Positions 1 through 5,101 of a stretch of DNA of 5,101 nucleotides are shown piece by piece; positions within the stretch are counted from its first letter, which is position 1, and each line of letters begins with the position of its first letter. Both the position numbers and the translations under genes were made by a program. The notes under the pieces are model-generated. The model worked only from the letters and a program-made list of their open reading frames with translations. It did not search any database and was not told the DNA's origin. This stretch comes from JANYCO01 sp031416415 (GTDB lineage: Bacteria; Bacteroidota; Bacteroidia; Cytophagales; Cytophagaceae). The stretch is taken from the NCBI GenBank assembly GCA_031416415.1, contig JANOTP010000226.1, positions 1 through 5,101 on the forward strand, in the 5' to 3' direction.

Positions 1-1074
1 TTTTTTGAAATCAGTAGAGAGATAGACGGTGTAAAAGCAACAAGAGATAATGCATGGAATGCTGTTTCGAAAGGAAAGTATATGATTGGTATTGTAATAC
101 CTAAAGGTACTACCAATGCTATCCGAAAAGGGGTTATAGAATTAATAGGTCAAACACTTTCTGATTCTGGTAGTACACAAGAAGATTCCTTGTCTTCTAC
201 CATTTTAAATAAAGTAAAAGATTCTATTCAAATAGAAATCTTTATTGATCCTGTAACCAAGAAATCACACGTAATGACTGTTACTACTTCGTTGCGTGAA
301 TTTATTTCTAAAATAAAATCACAAATTATTTTTCAAACTTTTACGAATGAACTTGCAGAGCTGATGCCTGTAAATAGAAATGTTAAAATTGAAAATTCCG
401 ATCCGGTAACCTACAAAGAAGTATATGCATTAAAAGACGATAAGAGTATACTTCCGAATTCAGTACAGCATAATGTGCCAGCTTGGTCCGTGTTTTCTAT
501 GTTTTTTATTATCATACCACTTGCAGGTAGTATTATTATGGAAAGAGGAGAGGGAAGTGCCTTCCGCTTAAAAACCATTCCTGGTGCTATTCAAATAGTA
601 TTAGCTTCTAAAGTAGTAGTGTACATGTTAGTTTGCATGAGCCAACTAGTATTAATGTTGATGGTAGGGATTGCGATCTTACCTATGATGGGATTGCCAC
701 ATCTTCAAATGGGAGATAGTCCTTTTGCAATTGTGATGGTAGGATTGTTTACGGCTATGGCTGCGACGTGCTATGGTCTTATGTTTGGAACAGTTACGAC
801 AACCAACCAACAAGCCGCTATAGGAGGCTCGGTTTCTGTATTGATTATGGCAGCGATTGGAGGCGTTTGGGTGCCTGTTCATCTTATGCCAAACCTAATG
901 AAGTCGGTAAGTAGGGTTTCTCCTTTAAATTGGGGTTTAGAAGCTTTTCATGATATCTTCTTGCGAGGAGGAGGGATAAAAGAAGTTTTACCTGAAATTG
1001 GAATGTTGTTTACCTTTTCTATAGCTTGTATACTTATCTCATTCTGGTATACCAAAAGGAAAAATAATTTATAA
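1..1074 (+). CDS. ABC-2 type transporter permease, C-terminal part (5' end outside window)
   Basis: Inner-membrane permease of an ABC exporter, which would pair with an ATP-binding subunit encoded elsewhere. The frame is open to the left edge: 27 codons precede the first ATG at 82, and they read as ordinary extracytoplasmic-loop sequence, so that ATG is not taken as the start. The 357 visible residues begin with a soluble segment (about residues 1-155) containing a 'GKYMIGIVIPKG' stretch typical of the large periplasmic loop between TM1 and TM2. Five hydrophobic segments follow, at about nt 475-540, 595-690, 718-790, 814-885 and 1000-1056. The 'MERGEGSAFRLKTIP' loop after the first of these, and 'SRVSPLNWGLEAFHDIFLRG' before the last, match the ABC2_membrane family pattern. 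TM1 is missing only because of the window edge. A carrier-protein gene starts 19 bp downstream, so export of that cluster's product is a reasonable inference. The substrate is unknown. Confidence 0.9.
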   Translation, partial: FFEISREIDGVKATRDNAWNAVSKGKYMIGIVIPKGTTNAIRKGVIELIGQTLSDSGSTQEDSLSSTILNKVKDSIQIEIFIDPVTKKSHVMTVTTSLREFISKIKSQIIFQTFTNELAELMPVNRNVKIENSDPVTYKEVYALKDDKSILPNSVQHNVPAWSVFSMFFIIIPLAGSIIMERGEGSAFRLKTIPGAIQIVLASKVVVYMLVCMSQLVLMLMVGIAILPMMGLPHLQMGDSPFAIVMVGLFTAMAATCYGLMFGTVTTTNQQAAIGGSVSVLIMAAIGGVWVPVHLMPNLMKSVSRVSPLNWGLEAFHDIFLRGGGIKEVLPEIGMLFTFSIACILISFWYTKRKNNL

Positions 1075-1093
1075 CCAAAGTAGAATAAAAAAT

Positions 1094-1339
1094 ATGGATA
1101 TAATAAAAAAAGAATTGTGTGAATTTATATCTGAAAATATTCTTGCTGGAGATGTAACTGTTCAGCCAGATACTATACTTTCAGATATTGGCGTAGATTC
1201 TTTTTCTATTATTGAAATAATATTATTTATAGAAAGAAAATTCGGTGTTTCTATTCCACACGAATCTCTTACACCCGAAAATTTTGTATCAATCAATGCT
1301 CTTGTAGAATGCATGGATCAGTACAAACAATTGAAATAA
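1094..1339 (+). CDS. Free-standing acyl/peptidyl carrier protein
   Basis: An 81-residue carrier protein that would hold an acyl or aminoacyl group as a thioester on a 4'-phosphopantetheine arm. The attachment site is Ser36 in 'DIGVDSFSIIEI', at the start of helix II. The acidic/hydrophobic pattern 'ILFIERKFGVSIP' and the later 'LTPENFVSINALVECM' fit the rest of the four-helix PP-binding fold. Length is normal for a discrete ACP. The DSF in place of the usual DSL/DSM, and the divergence from fatty-acid AcpP, point to a specialised-pathway carrier rather than the housekeeping one. The start has no Shine-Dalgarno sequence but an A-rich leader (1082-1092), common in Bacteroidota. The gene lies 19 bp after the transporter permease and 35 bp before the condensation-like gene, so it probably serves the latter. 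No phosphopantetheinyl transferase is in the window. Confidence 0.93.
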   Translation: MDIIKKELCEFISENILAGDVTVQPDTILSDIGVDSFSIIEIILFIERKFGVSIPHESLTPENFVSINALVECMDQYKQLK

Positions 1340-1353
1340 ATTCTCTATTCCAA

Positions 1354-1368
1354 GGATCTAATTGATCC
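1354..1368 (+). repeat. Short inverted repeat ahead of the condensation-like gene
   Basis: GGATC (1354-1358) and GATCC (1364-1368) are perfect inverted repeats around the 5-nt loop TAATT, ending 6 nt before the ATG at 1375. No T-tract follows, so it is not a recognisable intrinsic terminator. It could be a small mRNA hairpin affecting start access, or simply chance: a 5-bp arm is weak evidence. Confidence 0.3.
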
Positions 1369-1374
1369 GCTTAT

Positions 1375-2676
1375 ATGAACATAAGCTCAACTAACTTTCC
1401 AAAAGAAGTAATATTAAGCGGCGCAGATTGTTTTTTTCTGGCCATGGAAAGACATTACGAAAAATTTGGTAATGCTGGAAATGTTTGTCACTTGGTTATC
1501 TCTATTGAATCAATAATTACAAAAGAAACTTTACAGAAAAAAATTGCCGAGTTTGCCATATTTGATTGGCTGAGTAAAATAGAATTAAATAGAGGAACTC
1601 TATTTGGAAAACCGAAGTGGGTTTACAACAAAGATAAAAAATGTGCTCTGCAAATAAATGAGCTAACAGTTCCCACCACCGATAACCTTCCTTTAGAAAT
1701 AGTAAATAAGGGGATCTTTTTGAAAGATCCATGTTTGTTTCGTTTCACAATTATAAACAGAGAAAATGGAACTACAGATCTTGTTTTTTCGTGGCATCAT
1801 ATATTGATGGATGCACAAGGTGCAGAGACGTTATTGAAATTAATGGGAGGGGAGATTGTAGAAGAAAAAATAAAATATTTTCCAGAAAAAGAAAAGAAAA
1901 TTAATCCACTAAAGGCGTTTTATATTCTGCATTTTTCTAAAGAATTTATAAAAAAAACATCTAAATTACCCTTAGTTCAAATTGTAACGAAGCGACCAGA
2001 TTATATGCCTGAGTCCAACTACAGTGTACTTGAATTAACGGAAGAACAAACTAAACATCTTGATAAAAGAGCTCTTGAAAACGGAGCTAAAATAAGTAAG
2101 GGGAGTTTTTTTCTTGCCTGTACAACTAAAGCAATCAACGATTGGCTCATAACAAAAAATAATACAACGGGAGCCTTTTGGATTCCAATACCACAAAACC
2201 GTAGACCTAGAGGAAGCTACGGTCCTGTTATCTCTAATCTTCAGGCGTTTATGTTTTATAGAATCCCTAGAGAAAAGACCGCCCTATTAAAATCTTGTAC
2301 AGAATTTATAACCTCACAAATGTTTGACTTGATCAGACATAAACGTCCGGATGATTATGCTATCATGAGCAATCTTTTAAGAAGATTGCCCTCCCGATTT
2401 TATTATTGGTTAATCAAAGGACCTGCGGGTGGTTCTATGGCTAGTTTCTTATATTCGGATCCAGGAGTCAATGTATTTAATTCATTTTTAGGACATAAAG
2501 TTTCGGATATTACAAATTACCCTCCAGGTACTTTTCCTCCTGGACTAATGACAATCTTTGAAAGATTTAATGGGAAACAAAAAATTGTAATCAATTATAC
2601 GCTCCAAATTGTAAGTAAAGAAGACTTGCGTATATTAGAAAATAATTTACTCAAAGAACTGTTAGGAGATTCATGA
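1375..2676 (+). CDS. Condensation-domain / WS-DGAT-like acyltransferase
   Basis: A 433-residue soluble protein of the CoA/carrier-dependent acyltransferase superfamily (NRPS condensation domains, PapA-type and wax ester synthase enzymes), standing alone rather than in a megasynthase. The N-terminus 'LSGADCFFLAMERH' (residues 14-27) resembles the opening 'LS..D.FFL..' of WS/DGAT-like enzymes and supports the ATG at 1375. The catalytic motif is H141-H142-ILM-D146-A-Q-G149, where the second His is the expected base. The C-terminal half contains 'NVFNSFLG' near residues 367-374, at the place where relatives carry the conserved SN.xG stretch, followed by an 'IVINYTLQIV' strand. Length fits a complete single-unit enzyme (two lobes). 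It probably transfers a group from the adjacent carrier protein to an amine or alcohol acceptor; that is inference. The 3' end overlaps the next gene by ATGA, indicating translational coupling. The exact subfamily and substrate are not recognised. Confidence 0.86.
   Translation: MNISSTNFPKEVILSGADCFFLAMERHYEKFGNAGNVCHLVISIESIITKETLQKKIAEFAIFDWLSKIELNRGTLFGKPKWVYNKDKKCALQINELTVPTTDNLPLEIVNKGIFLKDPCLFRFTIINRENGTTDLVFSWHHILMDAQGAETLLKLMGGEIVEEKIKYFPEKEKKINPLKAFYILHFSKEFIKKTSKLPLVQIVTKRPDYMPESNYSVLELTEEQTKHLDKRALENGAKISKGSFFLACTTKAINDWLITKNNTTGAFWIPIPQNRRPRGSYGPVISNLQAFMFYRIPREKTALLKSCTEFITSQMFDLIRHKRPDDYAIMSNLLRRLPSRFYYWLIKGPAGGSMASFLYSDPGVNVFNSFLGHKVSDITNYPPGTFPPGLMTIFERFNGKQKIVINYTLQIVSKEDLRILENNLLKELLGDS
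2664..2669 (+). promoter_or_regulatory. Shine-Dalgarno-like site for the flavoprotein gene
   Basis: AGGAGA inside the last codons of the condensation-like gene ends 3 nt before the ATG at 2673. The other starts in the window have only A-rich leaders. With the ATGA overlap this favours the 2673 start and coupled re-initiation, though the spacing is short. Confidence 0.4.
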
Positions 2677-3878
2677 ACCCTGAAATAATAAACTGTGATG
2701 TATTGATTGCTGGAGGTGGTTCAGCAGGGCTAGCCGCCGCAACAGCTGCCGCTAGAAAAGGCGCATCGGTAGTATTACTTGAAAAAAATAGTTTTTTAGG
2801 TGGCAAAGCTACCGCTGCCTATGTAGGCACTATATGCGGTCTTTACTATAGGAGTGAGGACAGTACTTCAAAGTATGTAACCGATGGTTTTGCTCATGAG
2901 TTTGGAGAAAAATTGAAATCGCTATCCAATACTTTACCACTCTCTAATAAATTAGGACTTCATTATTTACCTTATAAACCATTTGATTTTAAAGTGCTTT
3001 GCGATGAATACGTTCAATCGGAAAATATTCAAGTGTTTTTTCAAACTACGGTTTGTGATGTTGTAAAAGAAACGGATAAAATAGTTTTAGTAAATGCAAT
3101 TTGTTGTGATCGACCTATAAAATTTCAGCCTAAAGTTGTTGTTGACTGCACTGGAGAAGCACTAATTAGTTTGCTTGCAGACGCTGCTATTATTGAAAGC
3201 GAAGAATACCAAGCCCCTGCACAAGTTTTCTCTATGGAAGGTGTAGAAATAACATCAGAGTCAAATCTTGGGTTGATCATATTAAAAGAAATTCAAAAAG
3301 CGATTACGGAAGGAATACTTTCAGATAACTATGCAAATGTAACTGTGGTACCTGGTTCATTAAATGGTAAACATGTTTATTTGAAAATTGGAATTCCTGA
3401 GAAAATAAAAAACGAACTAAATAAAATTACCCCAGTAGAATTTACGGCTCGTAAAATGATTCAAAAGGTAGCTTCGTTTTTGAAAGAAAAAACAGAAGCT
3501 TTTAGACATGCTAGAATTAGTGATATTGCTCCAGAGGCAGGATTGCGAACAGGTAGAAGACACAAGGGTAAATATATTTTAACAAAGGAAGACGTTTTAG
3601 AATGCAAAAAGCATACTGATTCTGCTGCCAGAGGTACTTGGCCTATTGAATTTTGGAGCATTGGAAAAAGGGTTAAAATGGATTTTTTTGAAATGGAAAA
3701 TTACTACGATATACCTAAAGATTGTTTAAAATCTTCTGATGTTACGAATTTACTTTTTGCTGGGAGAAATATTTCTGCTACAGAAGAAGCTATTGCCAGC
3801 GCACGTGTTATTGGTACATGCCTACAAACAGGCTATAGTGCTGGTGAAATGGCGGTAGAAATGATAAATTTTGAATAA
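2673..3878 (+). CDS. FAD-dependent oxidoreductase (FAD_oxidored family)
   Basis: A 401-residue flavoprotein with an N-terminal Rossmann dinucleotide-binding fold: 'AGGGSAGLAAA' gives G14-x-G16-x-x-G19, Glu37 at the end of the second strand is placed to bind the ribose of FAD, and G43-G44 follows. 'VVDCTGEA' (D158, T160-G161) is the second FAD-contacting DxTG motif. 'GLRTGRRHKGKYILTKEDV' (about 290-308) and the C-terminal 'LLFAGRNISATEEAIASARVIGTC' region (360-383) are hallmarks of the FAD_oxidored (PF12831-type) family. No signal peptide or membrane segment is seen, so it is likely cytosolic. The gene starts inside the stop of the condensation-like gene, so the two proteins are probably made together. 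A redox step on a carrier-bound or released intermediate is inferred; the family is too diverse to name a substrate. It lacks an obvious halogenase WxWxIP motif, so it is not a flavin-dependent tryptophan halogenase. It ends the probable operon. Confidence 0.9.
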   Translation: MNPEIINCDVLIAGGGSAGLAAATAAARKGASVVLLEKNSFLGGKATAAYVGTICGLYYRSEDSTSKYVTDGFAHEFGEKLKSLSNTLPLSNKLGLHYLPYKPFDFKVLCDEYVQSENIQVFFQTTVCDVVKETDKIVLVNAICCDRPIKFQPKVVVDCTGEALISLLADAAIIESEEYQAPAQVFSMEGVEITSESNLGLIILKEIQKAITEGILSDNYANVTVVPGSLNGKHVYLKIGIPEKIKNELNKITPVEFTARKMIQKVASFLKEKTEAFRHARISDIAPEAGLRTGRRHKGKYILTKEDVLECKKHTDSAARGTWPIEFWSIGKRVKMDFFEMENYYDIPKDCLKSSDVTNLLFAGRNISATEEAIASARVIGTCLQTGYSAGEMAVEMINFE

Positions 3879-3899
3879 TGAGTTATGTAGGGTAACTTA
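3879..3899 (+). terminator. Weak stem-loop after the operon, possible terminator
   Basis: TGAGTTA (3879-3885) pairs with TAACTTA (3893-3899), including one G-T pair, around the loop TGTAGGG. It begins directly after the flavoprotein stop codon, where a terminator would be expected. No run of T follows and the stem is AT-rich, so termination is uncertain. Confidence 0.3.
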
Positions 3900-3959
3900 T
3901 AATCCACAGACATACTTAAAATATATATTCATACTACACTATTCATAACTAAAATAACT

Positions 3960-4517
3960 ATGGCCGCAGTTCCTTCAACCATGATGCCTTTGGGCACAGA
4001 AGCTCCAGACTTTAAACTACAAGATACAGTTACTGATAAATGGTTTTCGCTTTCAGATTTAAAATCCAACAAAGCAACGTTAGTAGTGTTTATGTGCAAC
4101 CATTGTAAATATGTTAAACATATTCATTCGGAGTTGATAAAAATTACAGAGGAATTTATTCCAAAAGGACTTTCAGTTATTGCGATCAGTGCAAACGATG
4201 TTGTAAATTTCCCTGAAGACAGTCCAGCACTTATGAAGGAGCAAGCGTTAGCATCTGGTTATAAATTCCCCTATCTATACGACGAAAGTCAGGAAGTAGC
4301 CAAAGCCTATGATGCAGCGTGTACACCAGATTTTTTCATGTTTGACGGAGCGTTGAAATTAGTTTACAGAGGACAGTTTGACGACTCCAGACCCAAAAAT
4401 GAACTCCCTATTACAGGTAACGATTTGCGTACTGCTATTGAAGCCCTATTGTCAGGAAAATCAATAAGCCCAGAGCAACGACCAAGTATTGGGTGTAATA
4501 TTAAATGGAAGGAGTAG
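3960..4517 (+). CDS. Thioredoxin-family (AhpC/TSA-like) redox protein
   Basis: A complete 185-residue thioredoxin-fold protein. The opening 'STMMPLGTEAPDFKLQDT' is the usual start of this redoxin group and supports the ATG at 3960. The redox centre is C46-N-H-C49 after the strand 'ATLVVFM'. The cis-proline loop is 'C121-T-P123-D' in 'AYDAACTPDFFMFD', and 'AISANDVVNFPEDSP' and 'FPYLYDESQEVAKAY' are further family signatures. The tail 'PSIGCNIKWKE' carries a conserved extra cysteine (C179). Relatives generally read CNHCP(Y/F)V; here Lys50 replaces that proline. No signal peptide is seen, so a cytosolic thiol-disulfide role is likely, but no specific substrate is known for the group. It sits 81 bp after the flavoprotein gene with no overlap and is probably an independent housekeeping gene rather than part of the cluster. 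No convincing promoter was found in the gap. Confidence 0.92.
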   Translation: MAAVPSTMMPLGTEAPDFKLQDTVTDKWFSLSDLKSNKATLVVFMCNHCKYVKHIHSELIKITEEFIPKGLSVIAISANDVVNFPEDSPALMKEQALASGYKFPYLYDESQEVAKAYDAACTPDFFMFDGALKLVYRGQFDDSRPKNELPITGNDLRTAIEALLSGKSISPEQRPSIGCNIKWKE

Positions 4518-4592
4518 GTGTACTTATTTTAAAGCGAAGGTATAGTTGTGTTTTATAATAAATCTATTGCAGAAAGTACAGAAGTAGCTCAA

Positions 4593-4768
4593 CAGTTGGA
4601 GTTGTTTTGATGCTATAATAATGGTAAATGAAAATACTGTCATTGCGAGGAATCCAAGCGAAAGCGCCGGATACCGAAGCAATCCGTTGGCCAGTTATTG
4701 AGTGAGTAATTTGTAAACCACTCTGTTTGCATTTTCATTAATTAGTTTTATTTTTTTATATGTTTTTA
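4593..4768 (+). repeat. Long direct repeat, copy 1
   Basis: This unit begins at CAGTTGGA and aligns with 4927-5101 at a constant offset of 334 bp, dropping to 333 after a single-base gap near 4700. By hand I count about 8 substitutions and one 1-bp indel across the 176 bp, roughly 95% identity. The last 56 bp are identical. The unit has three parts: a left arm (4593-4638), a palindromic core (4639-4685), and a right arm ending in T-rich DNA. The match may continue past 4768, because copy 2 is cut by the window end. It carries no coding capacity, which fits a non-autonomous or passively spread intergenic repeat. Confidence 0.93.
4639..4685 (+). repeat. Palindromic core element, copy 1
   Basis: The ends are GTCATTGCGAGGAATCC (4639-4655) and CGAAGCAATCC (4675-4685). 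It can fold as an outer stem ATTGC/GCAAT (4642-4646 with 4679-4683) and an inner stem ATCC/GGAT (4652-4655 with 4669-4672). The tip is GCG-AAAG-CGC (4658-4667). From memory the ends resemble a type of small palindromic repeat scattered through many bacterial genomes; I could not verify this by search. Confidence 0.85.
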
Positions 4769-4859
4769 TTTTTTACGATTAAATAATGAAAAAATCATGG
4801 GAGTTCAAGGATTGATAATGTTAGCCGTTAGATTATTAGCCGACTGTATGACTGGAAAG

Positions 4860-4911
4860 GGATTGCTTCGTCATCCTTCCGCCTGAGGCGGATTGGATTC
4901 CTCGCAATGAC
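4860..4911 (-). repeat. Palindromic core element, inverted copy with different tip hairpin
   Basis: Read on the minus strand, this has the same ends as the other cores: GTCATTGCGAGGAATCC (plus-strand 4911-4895) and CGAAGCAATCC (4870-4860). The centre differs, forming a strong hairpin TCCGCC-TGA-GGCGGA (4878-4892). The flanking ATCC/GGAT pair (4873-4876 with 4895-4898) and the outer ATTGC/GCAAT pair (4862-4866 with 4904-4908) are kept. The long arms of the direct repeats are absent here, so this core occurs without them. Confidence 0.85.
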
Positions 4912-4926
4912 TCTTGATTAATATTT

Positions 4927-5101
4927 CAGTTGGAATTGTTTTGATGCTATAATAAGGATAAATGAAGACACTGTCATTGCGAGGAATCCAAGCGAAAGCG
5001 CCGGATGCCGAAGCAATCCGTTGGCCAGTTGCTGAGTAGTAATTTGTAAACCACTCTGTTTGCATTTTCATTAATTAGTTTTATTTTTTTATATGTTTTT
5101 A
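4927..5101 (+). repeat. Long direct repeat, copy 2 (cut by window end)
   Basis: Second copy of the unit at 4593-4768, same orientation, starting at the same CAGTTGGA boundary; the sequences upstream of that point differ, which fixes the left edge. Differences from copy 1 cluster in the left arm and just after the core, while the right arm from about 5040 onward is identical. The unit runs to the last base, so its true right end is outside the window. Confidence 0.93.
4973..5019 (+). repeat. Palindromic core element, copy 3
   Basis: Identical to the core at 4639-4685 apart from one base (GGATACC becomes GGATGCC, at 5007). That base lies in the unpaired segment of the proposed fold, so all stems are preserved. 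Confidence 0.85.

Larger units (their letters stand above)
4518..5101. other. Gene-free region made largely of interspersed repeats
   Basis: No open frame with protein-like composition is seen on either strand. The minus-strand frame over 4871-5071 runs across repeat DNA and is not credible. Positions 4518-4592 and about 4769-4859 are unique AT-rich spacer without recognisable motifs. The second contains two short TTAGCCG direct repeats (4821-4827 and 4836-4842) of unknown meaning. The rest is two direct repeat units and one inverted palindromic core, described separately. No transposase, tRNA or CRISPR pattern is present. Confidence 0.8.

Noticed and set aside
82..84. ATG at 82 as the start of the permease
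   Set aside because: The frame is open to position 1 with protein-like sequence, and a complete ABC-2 permease of this type needs an N-terminal membrane segment before the periplasmic loop, so this Met is internal.
679..882. Minus-strand open frame inside the permease gene
   Set aside because: It lies wholly within a convincing membrane-protein gene, and its product is rich in His, Arg, Asn and Ser with no family resemblance, as expected for an antisense shadow.
1517..1732. Minus-strand open frame inside the condensation-like gene
   Set aside because: It is fully covered by the real gene and its translation shows no domain-like pattern.
3461..3661. Minus-strand open frame inside the flavoprotein gene
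   Set aside because: It is antisense to a conserved FAD_oxidored region, so its openness follows from the codon content of the real gene.
3898..3903. TATAAT resembling a -10 box ahead of the thioredoxin-like gene
   Set aside because: No matching -35 is seen at suitable spacing, the DNA is AT-rich so the hexamer is expected by chance, and Bacteroidota promoters usually use a different -7 motif (TAnnTTTG), which I did not find here.
4732..4792. TTTTCATTA (4732-4740) and TAATGAAAA (4784-4792) inverted repeat as a regulatory stem
   Set aside because: A 9-bp AT-only arm apart from one C/G, with a 43-nt loop in very AT-rich DNA, is likely by chance.
4871..5071. Minus-strand 66-codon open frame in the 3' region
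   Set aside because: It spans the inverted core and part of the second repeat unit and has no recognisable protein pattern. The equivalent stretch of repeat copy 1 differs by a 1-bp indel, inconsistent with coding constraint.
4593..5101. CRISPR array
   Set aside because: There are only two long repeats 334 bp apart plus an inverted core, with no regular short repeat-spacer pattern and no cas gene.
4593..5101. Insertion sequence
   Set aside because: No transposase frame or fragment was found, and no clear target-site duplication or terminal inverted repeats flank the long units.

Overview
The window is AT-rich DNA that looks like a Bacteroidota genome, most likely a flavobacterium-like marine or soil lineage. 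This rests on the low GC content, A-rich rather than strong Shine-Dalgarno leaders before most starts, and the style of the proteins. It is an inference; no marker gene in the window fixes the taxon.

Positions 1-3878 hold four plus-strand genes packed as one probable operon. They are the 3' part of an ABC-2 type transporter permease (cut by the left edge), a free-standing acyl/peptidyl carrier protein, a condensation-like/WS-DGAT-like acyltransferase with an HHxxxD active-site motif, and an FAD-dependent oxidoreductase of the FAD_oxidored type. Gaps are 19 bp, 35 bp and a 4-bp ATGA overlap. A carrier protein, an acyl-transfer enzyme and a flavoenzyme beside an exporter permease suggest the 3' end of a small specialised-metabolite or unusual-lipid cluster. 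In this model an acyl or aminoacyl group is held on the carrier, oxidised by the flavoprotein, transferred by the condensation-like enzyme, and the product is exported. The order of steps, substrate and product cannot be read from the sequence. The enzymes that load and build the carrier-bound group would have to lie upstream.

Positions 3960-4517 hold a separate, complete thioredoxin-fold (AhpC/TSA-like) protein with a CNHC active site. It is set off from the cluster by an 81-bp gap and is probably a housekeeping redox gene.

Positions 4518-5101 contain no credible gene. They hold an interspersed repeat system: two direct copies of a unit of at least 175 bp (about 95% identical by hand alignment, 334 bp apart, the second cut by the window end). 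Each carries a palindromic core with ends GTCATTGCGAGGAATCC and CGAAGCAATCC. A third core with the same ends but a different central hairpin lies between them in inverted orientation.
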